A stretch of DNA of 64,000 nucleotides from positions 30,979,961-31,043,960 of the forward strand of contig OY747713.1 of assembly GCA_963556495.2 (NCBI GenBank), given 5' to 3'. Positions within the stretch are counted from its first letter, which is position 1, and the number at the start of each line of letters is the position of its first letter. Origin of the DNA: Valencia hispanica (taxonomy: Eukaryota; Chordata; Actinopteri; Cyprinodontiformes; Valenciidae). The translations under genes and the position numbers were made by a program. A model generated the notes under the pieces. That model had not been told where the DNA came from, did not search any database, and saw nothing but the letters and a program-made list of their open reading frames with translations. Shown in pieces: positions 10,079 to 23,700 of the stretch.

Positions 10079-10489
10079 TAGGTTCAGTAATCAAGAGCCT
10101 ATCACCTATGACATTACAAACAAACATTTCTCAGTCGGTAGGCATTTGACTCATTAGGCGTAGAAGATTTGATATAGAAGCATAATCAATATATGTCAGG
10201 ACGTTCTTAGACGTAAAGGAGAGTTGCCATGCCAACCCAGGCTGTAAGAGTCTGAATCAGCAGGTTTGACCTGACCTAAATTCATACAGTGTCACATAAT
10301 CAGATTGGTCACCATATCATAAAGAAGAGACACATAGTAACAATAAGTATCCTGCTTGACTGGAATTCCCTGTTGGACAGGGGGCATCGACTGGATGCTC
10401 CCAGTAACTGAACATCCACTGTGTCCTGTTATCAACTTTTTACTTTCTGTAACATAGAAAGTTCTCTTATATCAGATCTTCTGTTCCTT

Positions 10490-10845
10490 CTGTGTCTCTG
10501 CTCTGTCTTCTCAAACCCCCAGAAGGTCGTGGCAGATGGCCGCTCCTACTGAGCCTGGTTCTGTTGGAGGTTTCTTCCTGTTAAAGGGCAGTTTTTCCTC
10601 TCCACCGTCGCTACATGCTTGCTAAGTATGAGGGATTGCTGAAGGATTGCTGTGGTTGGAAAGTTTTCCCAACCTCACGCCAATGACTGGCGCAATCTGC
10701 TGGGATTCCTTAAATAGGAAACTTTTTAACTGATTGGAATGTTTGTATAAATGTATTGAAATGACTTCTTGTTAAGTGCCTTGAGATGACATCTGTTGTG
10801 AATTGGCGCTATATAAATAAACTGAATTGAATTGAATACGTAACT
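10490..10845 (+). mobile_element. Fish interspersed repeat with TTGAA tail
   Basis: Recognisable by the segments actgagcctggttctgttgg, aggtttcttcctgttaaagg, agtatgagggattgct and the 3' end aattggcgctatataaataa followed by repeated attgaattgaat. The short tandem repeat at the 3' end suggests a retroposed, LINE-mobilised element. This family is abundant in percomorph fishes. I cannot assign its formal name. Confidence 0.7.
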
Positions 10846-13800
10846 ATCAGTATGTGAACTACACAGAACAGAACATTACATTTCTTCCACAATAGGTTCT
10901 TTAACTGAACAAATTTAATTAAAGCTTTGGACATTTTATGATGAGAAAAAAACTGCTTTGTCTGAGCTGGGCTTTTTGAATTCTGACCTTCCTGAATGAA
11001 AAGAGTCAATCCCCAAAAGAATAATAATTTCATTCTAAGATTTTACTACAGTTTAAAATAACAAAGAAAATGAGTGAAAGGTTTTTCCCTCTTGAACTTC
11101 TAACCTCTTGTGTTCTCATATGTTCCCTCATGTTGGCATGCCTGGTTCTTGTTTGTGTGTTTATTCAAGATTGCAGGTGAAACCCTGGAGGCAGTGCCAT
11201 TAAATTTCATTTCATTTCTGTGTTTTAGTGCATTGTGTTTAAAAGCTACTAGACAATTTGTAAGCTAGACTAAAAGCTAAACAAGTTAACAACAAGGATT
11301 TTTATTGCTGTAACCAGTTTGCTGTCTTGTTATTGCGACGGGTTGCAGTATTTCCTTGTTTCCTTTTGGATGTCTTCTAATTTGTCTATAACCAGTTTAT
11401 ATTGTGCAATGCAATCAGATTAAGTCCAGTTACGGTTGGCTCCAACGATTAACTTCTGTTCTCAGTAGTATGAATGGACATGATTGTTGTGACACATGGA
11501 TAAGTTGTATGAGTTGATAGTGGAGAAATTAATAAAAGACTAGTGTTGTGTGTTATGGTAAGAGAACTCAGTAAGGTCAAACTAAGTTTACTGGGCTGGG
11601 GACATTTTGTATTGTTAGATCAAACTACGTAGGTTGACCCCAGAGACAACTGATTGGTAGTACACCGGCCCTTGAGGCCTGACTTTAGACATCACTGCTT
11701 TAGACAATTTGACCAATTTTGAAAACCACACATCATCATTGCAGTTGTAAGTCAAACCTTAGCAAACATCTTTTTTTGTCATTGGTTGCTATTTCTTATC
11801 TTGCCATGTTTGTAACTGAATCTAGAATGAAGCGTTAAGGAATGAAGCTCATTTTTTGAAAAACACATCCAGTGCCGTCATGTCTATGAAACATGGGTGT
11901 TGCCTTTGCGGAAATCCCCGTTTCGTAGAGAGTACGGGACTCTGGATTAAGGGTGTTAATTTCAGAGTTCTACAGCATCAGGACAGGTTACGTTAGTTTT
12001 GTGGTGATGTCACTGTACCATATTTAAATAGAATTTGTTTACACAATTCATATAGAGACAAAAGTTATGTGCCCTATGCAGAGTCTATGACTACTTCCAA
12101 GTAGTCAAATAATAATTAGCTTATTTAAGATAGAGCTGCTACTACTACTTAACAACCCCAGGTGAGTGAATTTAATTTTTTGCTGACAGAGTGTCTGCAT
12201 ACCCAAGCATCAAATCAAGTATGGGGTTATTGCTGTGATATTTGCTGCATTATTTCTTGACATTTCAAAAAAAACCTGTGGCAGCCTGGTTTAGCTGCTG
12301 ATCAACTGGTGTATAATGCACTCATATGGATCAGAAGGCAATGCTGGTGCATCATTTACTCATGGTTACTTAAGGATGCGAGTCTTTCTTACGGCATTTA
12401 AGGGCAAGTCAGAAATGTGTTAGTGTGATACAGGGTATGAGTAAAGAAATAGAAGGAGTTTACTATGACTGCAGCCCTGTTTCCGCGCAAAGTCAGTGTA
12501 AAGAGCTGCTCCCTTAATATAAAGAATTAGCAACTCTTCTCCACTGGTCTCAATCTGATGATAACCATCAGTGTGGGCATGTTTATTAGACTTGAGCAAA
12601 ATAGTGACGTGTCAACTGAAATTAGGTTTTTTGCCAGTATACACCAGTTTTTTGCCTGTATACACACACAAGTTGTCATGGCAGTAGTCTCAACCTAATC
12701 TAATTAACTGTAAATCTGACTTGGTCAAGCTCTTAAAAGATGCTAAATAGCTTTTACCATACCACTTTATTTCTATAGCACATTTAACAATGGCACGGGG
12801 GGCAACCAAGAGCTTTACCAGGACAAGGTGAATGGGAAAAAAAGGGACAGAAGTCTGTGAAAATTATGAGAATGAAAGAAAGAATAAAAGTTAAGAGGTG
12901 AAGATAATTGTTTAGCTGGCAGAGGATATACGGAGGACTAGAAGCGAGGAACTAATACAGGAGGTGTGATAGAGACTACTTTGAAAAAAGTAGCTCTGAT
13001 ACTATAGCAGTAATTGTTAGCAGTGAACCAGAAAGGGAGGCCCTTAGAGATACAACTCTTTGTGTATATGTGTATAATTAGATAATGCAATGTTGGAAAA
13101 CCCCTTCTCGGGGTTAAGAGTTCAAGGGTTCAAGAGTTTATGTATTGTTTGTTCGTCTGAATCCTAAAGTGTGTGTCTGTGACTTTTTCTTCGCTTCAGT
13201 GTGCGGTATTTTCTGGCTCATTGGTTTTTAGGCTCTGTACAGCTGAACTTAAATGTTGGTAAATATGTTTCTTGCAAAAGGAGGCTTTCTTCCTAGATTT
13301 TGTGGGATGTAAATAAAAAACAACAACAAAAAAAACATCATGTCCTGCCAGTTGACTGAAAAGAAACACTCATACGTGAGCATTCAGACAGATGTAAACA
13401 CTTAAGTCTTGCTAAAGGAATAAATAACAAAAATTTACTCATATGGAGACTTATAGGACTGATGTATGGCTGTTCACACGTTTTACATTTTCTTTTAAAA
13501 GGGCAGTCATAAAACTCTAACTATGAAGTTATCATCCCGATCACTGGCTGTGCATCTGTTGGAGTTGAATGTTTATCTAAGCATAAGTATATTATATATT
13601 GCTAAATATTGTTACTTTAGATGGTTATCAACAGCTTTAAACAATACATCCCTTTGGGGTCAGGTTTAATATGATTTTAAATTGGCTCCTAGAACTACAT
13701 CTAGTTGTCATTGATAAAGTTGAACAGTTTGTAGGTTTTTTGTTTTGTTTTTGGAAGTTCTGCCAATACAGATTTGAATTTGCCTGATGTAAAACACAAC

Positions 13801-13860
13801 TATTGAACCAAATTCAGTTCTGCTGTAAGGTGGAGTCAGATTCATTGCAGTAACTACTGT

Positions 13861-14490
13861 CATAGTTCTTAGGTGTTGTTTTTTGTTAGTTCTTTTCCTT
13901 ATTTAGTTCTATTATCATGTTAGGTTATTCCTTGTCTTTATTAGTTATTTCTGGCACTTTCTTGTTTCTGTATTTCTCCTTGCTCTTAGATGTTTTTCAC
14001 CCTTTGCTTCCGTGTCCACCTTATTTGTATTTCTCTTTAGATAGTTTCCTTATTTATTTCTCCCTTCTGTTCTCCCGTGTTTCCTTAAAATTCCTCCCTA
14101 GACATATTATCTTTGCTTTATAGTTTCTTTAGAGTTTTCTGTCTCCCTAGCCATTCTACCTTCTGTCCCAGTTGATTATTTCCACCTGCTCTCTCCCTCT
14201 CACCTGCATCTGCTCTCACTAATTGGTCATTGGTCTTCTCTGTCACTTCCTCATTCCCTCCTCAGTATATATTCAGCTTTCCTTCAGTCACTACTCGCTG
14301 GTTCGTTGTCATTCTTCCCCGCCTGGTTCCTGCCTTCCCTGTTGCCTGTCTACCTTCCCTTCTTGAAACCTGTTTTGCCATTGCTGTGTTTTTTTTGATC
14401 CATCTGAGTCCTTGTTTTGTTATTATTAAAACATTCTTATTTACTTTCTGCATTTGGGTCCTCAATCCTACAATACATGACAACTACAGA
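13861..14490 (+). repeat. Unclassified pyrimidine-rich fish repeat
   Basis: C/T-rich segment ending in tattattaaaacattctta and tgcatttgggtcctcaatcc, which I recognise as the end of a dispersed fish repeat. A diverged, opposite-strand relative lies at about 21880-22305 (purine-rich, with gaatcaaggagctg and caggtgagtgattgct). No coding capacity. Confidence 0.4.
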
Positions 14491-17400
14491 GGAGTAAAAG
14501 AAGATAGATAGATAGTGTTTAGAATTGGCTTTTTTTTTCTTGTTTGACACAATAGGTCAAATGTAAAAGACAACGACTTTGTTTTTCTGCTCATTAAATG
14601 CATCAAAGATAAAGAACTTGCGCTTCTTTATGTGTTAAGCCAATTGGGCACAGAGAGATATTAAAATGTTAAAGCAAAGTTATATAAAACTACACAGTAA
14701 AACTAATATAAAAAATTAATGAATTAATAAAAAAGTAATAATTACAAAGGTGAGGGGTGGGGGGATGTGGATGGGGTGGGGGCGTGACATTTTCTTATAA
14801 ACCAAAGGGGGGCCCAGCAGAAATAGTTTGGGAACCACCGGTTTATAGGAGTGTGTCTATTCTGCATAGCCAAGCACATGCATGTCTGTGTGTATGTTTT
14901 GTTCTTTGGGCGTGTGTGCCCAGCTGCATATGGAAGTACTTGTCTCCTACCTCTTGTCCCATTCAGACAACAGACTGAACTGACCAGAAGGTGTGTGTGT
15001 GTTTACAGCTGAAACCCATCCAGAGAAAAGCAACAATAAGTTAGAAAAAAAGAAAACCTGAACAAAATGTTGTCTTACACAAACTGGGAGGATTTTCTCT
15101 TTTTCGTCTTTGATGATGTGTCTTTTTATAGAGCTATTGCCTTGAGGTAGATTTTTCCTGTAATTCTGCTGGAGCGGGTGTGTGTGTGTGTATTCATGCT
15201 TTCATTCCCACTTCTCAGACCAGAGGCAACTTTTTGCATTATAGTGGAGATAAAGTTTTTCTCCTGTAGAGAAACGTAATCGTCTCTTGTAGGGTTGGGT
15301 TTCATCTCCGCTGCTCTCCACGGGGCACAGCCTTTGCTCCTGTTTCACTTGCAAAATTGATCTGGAGTCCAAAGCGGTTTGAGTCAAAAATGATCAAGGC
15401 TGTTAAAACAGAAAGATCCTGCATGATGGAGAGAAAATAAACCTTTGCAGCGCCTGAGGTATCGCAAGCAAGTCACAGATGATTGCAATTTTCCACTATG
15501 ACCACTGTATATCGAGGTACATGAACCCTGTCTATACCCCCTACCTTCTACCTTTTTTTCTTCATTAACGTGACTATCATCTGAAATAGTATTTTTCATC
15601 TGATGAGTGCCTGAGATGAGTTTTAGGTTTCCATTTTTCTTTCTTTCTACCCTCTCAAGTTCTTGGTTTGCTGTGCGCTGATCTTGACTTTTTGACATGC
15701 GCACCCCACCCTGTCCCTTTTGTACTGCCTTTTTTCCACGTGTGTAAAACAACTGTGGGTTTCTAACATTTGCCTGGGTGGTCTCTCTTACACTAGAAAA
15801 TCCCAGTGAATCCCTGGGTTTTTTTATTCGAAATGGTCCAGGGCCGCAGCTTGCCCCCAGATTATGTCTTAGTTTTAATCAGTTGTTTTGTTTTGAGCCC
15901 CTATACTATTTTCATTCTAAATTTTGTATTTTAACAAAAAATTCTGTTTGGTTAGTTAAATATTTATTTTAGTCACACCTTACAGCCTCATTAAGCTCAC
16001 CTATTTGGTTGAATAAGTCCTGCAGTACTTCAACTCGTCAGCAGGGAGCACTCTTGGCACATGTACTTTATCTTTTCTCATCTCTCACCAACAGAAATCA
16101 CAGCGTTTTAACCAGATTTTTTGTTGTATTAATTTGAGTTAAATAATCCAAAGTCTTACATTAATAAACTCATTCATAATCTCTTTGAAAATTTTTGTTA
16201 GATTTTATTTTGTAACATAGTTGCTTTATGAATGTATAAACCCTGTAAAAGCATTCATAAATATTTTTGTCTATTTTAGCACAACCTGGGAGATCTTTTG
16301 CCAACTTATAAAAAAATACTTTTGTCCCATAACCGTAAAACTAAATGAAACACCATTGTGAACATAATGGAGAAGCATGGACCACCGCTCAACATCTGAG
16401 CCACACGCACAGTGACACAAATACTAAGTTAGTTGGTGCCACATCGTTTTATTGCATTTTCATAAGACATTTTCTGTCTTTTGATTCGTCCCCTTAACTT
16501 TCTCTCCCCCTCACTAGTTTTTTGACAGTTTGGAAAGTTTGAAGTCATGGGTTTTAATCAGGGCCCTGCGGTGGGACTCGGAGCATGGCACGGCACGGCC
16601 ATGATGGCTCACTTTAAAGATGTGGGTCTGGGTCGGGGCCAAGCCTGGGTGGCACTGCTGGAAAGAGCGGGGTGTCCTGGACAGACAGACAGAAAGAAAG
16701 GAAGAGAAGGGGAAGGAGAGGGAATCAGCAACCCGCAGCACTCAGCAAAAGTTAGCCACAGACCCCTTAAAGAGGGCTGTATGGGCTGCATTAATGAAAG
16801 TGGGATATGTGTGGGATGGCATGTGTGTTTATGGTGTATGCAGACTCAAACACACACATACAAAGTGTGATCAGTGTGTGGAAGTGTGGTGAAGAGATGC
16901 ATTAATCTAAATCCTGCTGTGGGTTTTAGCTTTGCCAGTTTTGCATCAGGTCCCGCTGCTAATGTGTTGGTATGTGGGGAATATTTTACCCCTACTGTGG
17001 CAATCATGGCTCGATGAACCATGAGGAATTTTCAACATAGTTTCTATTAGAATAAATAATAAGGGAAAAATTGTGGGAAATTAGCAAAATGGCTGTAAGA
17101 CATTATGAGTGCCTGGTGTTTTGTGCATCTCAGCTTTTTCCTGTAAATTAATCAAATCTACACTTCATGACCCAAAACTTTTTCTTTCTTTTTTTTCCTA
17201 CAACAAATGCCCCCACTTTGTAGGCTGTTTTAGTGGTGTGCCCTCAGTGTGATGTCATTTCAAGAAGTTGCGACTGTGCTGTGCTACGATCAGCAAGATT
17301 CCTGAGCAGGTTGGACTGGCCTCTCACCTCTCATAAAAAGATCAGCTCAGCTTTACGAATGGATAGCTCCAAACCAGCAATTTTCCATCCTAGCGAACTA

Positions 17401-17569
17401 ACTGGGGTCCCTAAAATGCTAGCAGTTTTTCTCTGTGCGCAGATGAAGAATATAGGTGGTTTTAACTGTCAAACCTAAAACAAGTTATATGGAGACTTGT
17501 TCTAAAGCTCGAGAATACATGCAACAATAAAAAAGGGGCCGTAAAGCATATATATATATTTTTTCAACT

Positions 17570-18364
17570 AAAGATTTGTGAAAAATTGTGCCATGCCTTA
17601 GTATTCCAGGTTCAAATCCAGTGGAACTGAATCACCGTTTGCTGCAATGACAACTGCCGTCTTTCAGAGTATGTTGTACCAACTTTGTTCATCTGGAGAT
17701 ATTAATTGCAACACCTCTTAAAATCAGTCAGATTAGATAGAGATAATCAGTTTTCAAGTTTTGCCACAGATTTTTTGGATTAAGGTCTCGACTATGACTG
17801 GGCCATTCTAACAGATAACCGTGCGCAGATCTAAACCATCTACTCTATCTCTGTGTTTAGGATTGTTTCCTGCTGGTTTTCTGCTCCAGTCTTAAATCTT
17901 TTGGAGCTTTTAAATGGGTTTTCTTTATTATTGTTTTATACTTCATCCATCTTACCATCTACTCTGATCAGCTCCCTAATTTCAACTGAAGAATAGCTTT
18001 TCCTGAGCATGATGCCGCCACCACTATGTTAATTTTCCATCGCACAGCGTTTTACATGTAGACCGAAATGTTAATTTTTATCTCATCTTCTTTTATGCTT
18101 AGATTCAATTGAATTACATTCAGGTGGATTTGTTTTCAATGAAGCACTTCGTAGGCAGTTTTTCCACTTCAGTTTGGTGGCTGAATAGAAACACAGGCAA
18201 CAACTGTAAGATTTTTGCTATTAGAAAAAGAAAACTGTATTTAATTTTTTCTTTCACTCATTACTGTGTTGGTCTAAAACATAAATTCCCACCGAAATAC
18301 AAATTCTGTGGAAAATATTTGGAAACGTTTGAAGGGTGTGAATACTTTTGCAAAGAACTGTAAG
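17570..18364 (-). mobile_element. Decayed Tc1-like element, near full outline
   Basis: The left end starts near 17577 (tgaaaaattgtgccatgcct). The interior contains gccacagattttttggatta, actgggccattctaacag and gcatgatgccgccaccacta, all antisense landmarks of the common fish Tc1 transposase. The right end reads gaatacttttgcaaagaact then gta, the family's terminal repeat. The element is about half normal length and its frame is destroyed. Confidence 0.7.
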
Positions 18365-19874
18365 TACGGGTTCTTAATGCTTTTTCTTGGAGTTGGGACG
18401 AGAATTTTGCAGCTATGTAAATTCTCTCAAGTTACTCTGTTTTGCAGTTAGTGTGTCAGATCTTATGTGTCACGACCACATAAGAGGAGATTTTAAATCA
18501 GGTTGACCACCTCCTAAGTCTCTACATAGCTCCTGTGTCATGGTCCTAATATATTCAGTTCACCAGAAGTTAGAGTTCTGATATGGGTCCGTACTGATTT
18601 CTGAGTTCTACCTAACTCTTGCTAGGTTTTTATTTTCCATTGCTTCCCGTACATCCTCAGTCTCTTCTTTGTTATTCATAACAACTGGGATCTGTTAAAA
18701 AGATGAGCTCTGTCAACTCCAAATGTGTGTGACTCAGTTTAGTAGTCACCTCCATGCTGCTGTGATAAGTCAGCAGCTCTGCCCCTTCTCTGTATTTGAC
18801 GACAAACGGTGCTCAGTCTCATCCTCCCTTTCACATAAACACCCGCAGGTCTTTGATAACTGCACCAAGTATGCGCTAACACATTTCAACACCAACACCC
18901 GACTGTGGATTGGGTTCAGAATCAAGGTTTAGCTGACGCTTTGATCCCTAACCAAACAGAACCCATGCCAACACTTTATTGCTGTGACGCATCATGCCAT
19001 TGTGCTTCATATACTAGCTGAAGAGGAGCAGAAGACGGTCCACGTCTTTTATATGCAGCCAATCTCTTTCTCCTCACATGCTCTGAGGTAACCTCCAACT
19101 GAGAAATAGTACAACATGTTTAAGCTAATGAAATTCCCAGCAGTTGATCAGTCTTCATTAAGACTGTTTTACTTTATTCCACAAACAGATCAGCCCATCA
19201 CTCTTAGCTGCATTATTTCAATCATCTGCTGAGCAGAGTTCACTATATGTTGGGTTAATCACTCTCAGCAGTGTAGCTGAATGCATCATAACACTGTACC
19301 AGTTTTAGTTTTAGCGTCCGCCCTGCTTGGGTTTCCATACGCTTTTAAAGTTCCACAAGATTTGTTTCTTTCCAGAAAAAGAGAGAGTCAGATTACAGAT
19401 TAAATAGTTTTTTACTCTGTGGTTTGGGACCCTGAACTTCTCTCTTCGAGCCTGAAAAATCTTGGCATTCTTCTTTTAAAATCTGTCTATTAGGAAACAA
19501 ATAATCTTTGTGGAAAAACGTCAGTGAGTAGATTTAGGATGACTTCAGATCTAAATTTGGACACGCTTGGTAAACATATACACCTACTGCAATAATCATG
19601 AATCATTCTAAATTTCTTTACATTTTACTTCCAGTGACCTAGATGCTCCTGCAGTCTTTTGAAGTAGTCTGGAGTAACAGGTCTTCCAGCTTTCTTTTGA
19701 CATTGGCTGCTTTTTAAACCTCCACCTGACCATTTTCAGAAGACTTGCTTATTGTCTGCTCAGCCAGTTAACCATGACCTATGAATCATTCAGGTATAAA
19801 AAAGCTATGAAGGGGTGAGCTAGTGTCGTGTCTACACACAGTAGATAACTTTACAATGATCAAATTTTATACAC

Positions 19875-20012
19875 CCATCCATTTTATACACCCATTGTCC
19901 GTACCCGCTTATCCTTGCAGATTTGCGGAGCTGCTGGTGTCTATCTCTAGCAGTCATTGGCCGTGAGGTGGGATACAACCTGAACAGTTCACCAGTCCAT
20001 CACAGGGCACTT
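19875..20012 (+). mobile_element. Fragment of the 6.2-kb fish repeat family
   Basis: Shares cccgcttatccttgcag, cagtcattgg and cagttcaccagtccatcaca with the repeat at 6210-6399. Truncated at both ends. Confidence 0.65.
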
Positions 20013-20349
20013 TCACTCTTCTGTAACTCTTTAACAATTCCAGAGATGATAAAGAACCCTCAAATCAAACCACTTAATCTGTTCTGCATAACTCCAGAAT
20101 CCCAAATCTGTGTTTGATAGAAAATAAAGCAGTTTGGATGAAATCCTACAATAGTAATTTAGTCATTGTGCAAAAGAAAACAATGTTACTTTTGACATTA
20201 TTAGTTCTGGTGTTTATTTTACATTTCTGATTTTCAAATACTGAAGCTATTTAATATTAATTTAAGTTTTTCATCCTAGACCACATTCTTCCTTAAAGAG
20301 GATGGTTTAGCATTGTCCTTTAAGGTTTTTTTGTATTCAAGCATCCTTT

Positions 20350-20885
20350 ACAATTCAATTCAAAATTACTTTATTAATCCCACAGGGAAATTAAATGTTG
20401 TTGTAACTCATTATGCAAGTTCCTTCAAAGATTTGTTGTAGATGCTGATGGCTGTGGGTAGGGATGATCTCTTGTAGTGCTCTGCAGATCTGAAGAAGCC
20501 TCTGACTGAAGACGCTCTGTAGTTGTATGACAGTCTGATGTAGAGGATGCTCTGGATCAATGACGTCTTCTTTTCAACTCATCGGGGTTTTGTGGCTGTA
20601 GTTGAGGTATTATTTGAGCTTTTGTGATGTTTATCAGCTGTTGCCAGTTGTAAACCACCTTGTTGCCATGGTTATGCATCATAACAAATGTCCAAAAATA
20701 AAAAGTATCAGCAAAAATCCTTCCAGCTGCACAGCATTCAAAACCAGAGAGAACAGTTGTCCACAAAAACAACGTTTCTACCAGAAATGGAAGAATTAGT
20801 TTTAAAAAAGAAAAAAAATATGAACCAAAGTAACAGAGCTACTCCAACATGCTGCCACCTTGAGCGGCGCAATTCCGGAAAAAGC
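20350..20885 (-). mobile_element. L2-type LINE with both ends but no coding region
   Basis: On the minus strand the right part (about 20590-20885) matches the 5' end of the L2-type LINE at 56710-57000 (shared gccaccttg.gcggcgcaatt and aaccaccttgttgccatgg). The left part (20350-20560) is the antisense of an L2 3' end: actttattaatcccacaggg with attcaattcaa tail, and the ctgatggctgtgg block. The two ends are joined near 20560 and the whole endonuclease and reverse transcriptase region is missing. Confidence 0.7.
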
Positions 20886-21054
20886 AATTACCTGCTTTTA
20901 GTAGTTTTCTTGATATCCTAAGTTGTCTTATTCAATAAATTTTACATTTTTTCTTTGTTTTACATCCAGTTGCTGACTTTCTGTTGGTCAGGCGGCGTAT
21001 TTCTTGATTTTATGAGGGCAGGAAAAAGAAAAGAAACAGTGATTAAAAATAATA

Positions 21055-21160
21055 GTGCTGCATGTTGGATCAGTTGGTAGCACTGTTACTTGCACAAAAA
21101 AGGCCCTGGGTTTGAATCCTGGCCTGGGATCTTTCTACTTGGAGTTCACATGTTCTCTCC
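21055..21160 (+). mobile_element. SINE-like repeat with tRNA-type B box
   Basis: Contains gatcagttggtagcac and the B-box-like ggtttgaatcc, then tgggatctttctacttggag. It matches, in the opposite orientation, the repeat half at 7057-7205. It is a repeat fragment, not a tRNA gene: no cloverleaf can be drawn with acceptor pairing. Confidence 0.55.
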
Positions 21161-21879
21161 AGGTATGCTTAATGGCTGCAATGCTTACCTTTTTTGTTAA
21201 TTTTTCACACTAGTTAACAATTTGCATGTGCATTAAACTTTAAACACAATCACTATCAGTGAACAAACAACATAAAATGCTTCATTTAAGTTAGGTGCTG
21301 CAACTGGAAATGGAAAAGCCCCTAGACGTTTACGAGTAGAGCCGGCTTTGGGTAACATCAGTCATTGGAAATGCATTTGCATTACCTCATTATGGCTGTA
21401 AGTTTGATTTGGATGAGTTCTCAGCTTTGTTGTTTTGATTTTGTTAAGGGGAATATCAGAAGCATGGACAGGGTGGATGCAAAGTAATATTTAACTTCCA
21501 GGATAAGTATTGTTAAGGTTTATAATTATACAGTTTTTGTTGAAACTTCTGTCAGTGCTTAAATCTCCTTCTCATAATGTTGGAGTCCTTATAAAAAATA
21601 TTTCTCTCTTGTTTTCTGAAATTGCAAGCTGGCTATTTTGGATTTATATATGATTACATATAGGTTGAAACAGACCCAACCAATGGAAACCTCCAAAACT
21701 GGCTCCTGGAAAGATTTTGTATGTCATGCAAATCCTATGTTGGGCCATACAAGACTTTCAGAAATATAACATGGCAGTCTGCATCATAAAATAATTGTTG
21801 TGGTAAAAAGATGATGTGATTATCTTACCACAACGAAATTTCAAACCATAGCAGGTATATAGATAGGAGATAGATGGAA

Positions 21880-22305
21880 AGAAAAGTGTACCTTTTAGTA
21901 CCAGTAGTTACAAAAAACCCAAAAAGCAGTACTGAAAAACAAATCCAAAACTGCCAAAGGAGAGAGGCCAAAACTCAAACCAATCTCAAACATTAAAATG
22001 GTGGGAGTGAAAGCAGGAACTGACAGAGGATTAGTGAATCAAGGAGCTGTTTATTTTGGGAAGGTGATTACTGGAACAAGAGACAGGTGAGTGATTGCTG
22101 ATAGGTAACAGCTGTGAGATCTGCACACTGCTAGAGCAGAAAATAATCAAGCAAAATGGACAGAGGGAGACACAGGGATGAATAAAATTGCAACTAAAAA
22201 TAGGGAAAAACTAAAGAAACAGAGAACTAAATAAAAAAACAATAACAAGTCAGAACATAAGAACAAGAACTCACAGACAAAACCAAACCTCAAATCATGA
22301 CCGTG
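21880..22305 (-). repeat. Unclassified fish repeat, opposite strand
   Basis: Purine-rich stretch that looks like a diverged reverse copy of the pyrimidine-rich repeat at 13861-14490 (for example agggagacacaggga and caatctcaaa segments). Judged by eye only. Confidence 0.35.
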
Positions 22306-23426
22306 TTCTGCTCAAAACTCTTTTGCCCTAATTCTTCTTTCTCAAACCACAGCGTCTGTAAGTGCAGTTTCCTCCAACATGTGTTCATGTATAACATTTG
22401 AACAAGCATTTAGTTTCCCCACTTTATTTAGACTTTTATCCGATTTAGAACAAAACCTATCCCAATGCAGCATTCTCATTTACTAGCTCAACCCTGTTAT
22501 TTTAAAAGCTTCACTTATTTTAAAATAGGTTCATTTTTTTGTTGTGGGAGTGATTTGGGTATATTTACAACAATTTCAATACATTAGATTTAAAGCTTTT
22601 TAAATTTACACTTCACTTTTGTAAATTGGTGACAGTGCCCTGAACCTTTTAATCCCTGGATTATGAATAAACCGTGACACGGACTGCCATTTCTTTTAGC
22701 CACTGTTTAAAACGGGAAAGACAAGAAGTAATATCTTTCCAATAAGATAGAGAGGTGTTGATCTTCTTAAATCAAGAAATGACAGCAAGAAAACCACTTT
22801 TCGTTAAAACCTGCTAATATCTAGTTTTAGCAATTATTAAAAGCTGAAAGCAACTCGAACAAAGGCATTTAGGACCGGGCGAGTTCATCTTCCTGCGACC
22901 CAGGGTGAGCAGGATTGGAAGAAAGATAAAAATCAAACAAAGCTCACTGTAAGAATACTGCAAAGAAAAAAAGTGAGATTAGGTTTAACCAACAGCAAAA
23001 CCAAATGATTTGAGTTGGTGGAACTTGTAAATGGGCTCTTATTTTATCAGTAGTAGACGTCAAGTCGGTTAAACGTTTAGCTCTTACACATTAGCAGTCA
23101 AACCACAAAAATAATGTAACCTCACACATTCCCGACCACCTCAAGCTGTGGTGCAATCGGATCTCAGTCTATGTCCTATAGAGGCTTTTACTCCCTCACT
23201 TAATACTATGGTGGTGAGGTTACCTGAGGTGTGATCAAGGCCGGTTAAACAGCAGGTTAATTTTTTCCAAAATTGTGAGTATACACATATTTTTGTTTTT
23301 AAATTATGACTTGTTTTTTAGATTGGTCTGACAAATATTTTTTGCTGCACAAAGGCAAGCAGTTTGAAGCAATCCTAGATGTGTGCATGGTGCATAGCTG
23401 TGTGGATATTCTCACTTTTACCCCTC

Positions 23427-23492
23427 TGTGTGTGTGCGGGTGCGTGCGTGTGCGTGCGGGTGTATGCGTGTGTGTGTTTGTGTGTGTGTATG
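23427..23492. repeat. GT-rich microsatellite
   Basis: Imperfect GT repeat with GCG and GGG interruptions. Confidence 0.85.
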
Positions 23493-23529
23493 TAGTATAT
23501 ATCTCCTTCATACCTGCTGGGCTGCTATG

Positions 23530-23700
23530 AATTGACTAGGCCCGGTCAGCATGAGTAAGCAGCTGGGAAAAGATTGAAGCAGCCAGATGCAGACGCTCAG
23601 GCCGCCGAGGATATCATTACCTCGGGCGTATAGTCGGCCAAAATGGGGGCCCCCAAGTGGAGTTTCATCAAGGTGGACCCCCCCGTCTGTGTTGGGGGAG
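23530..23700. promoter_or_regulatory. Candidate conserved non-coding block
   Basis: A GC-balanced, non-repetitive block inside an AT-rich intron, including gcagccagatgcagacgctc and gaggatatcattacctcggg. It matches no repeat I know and has no open frame of note. Introns of DYNC1I1 are known to lie in the regulatory territory of DLX5/6, so a cis-regulatory element is possible. There is no direct evidence of conservation from one sequence. Confidence 0.2.

Noticed and set aside
21055..21160. tRNA gene
   Set aside because: There is a B-box-like GGTTTGAATCC, but no paired acceptor stem or anticodon arm; it is part of a dispersed repeat.
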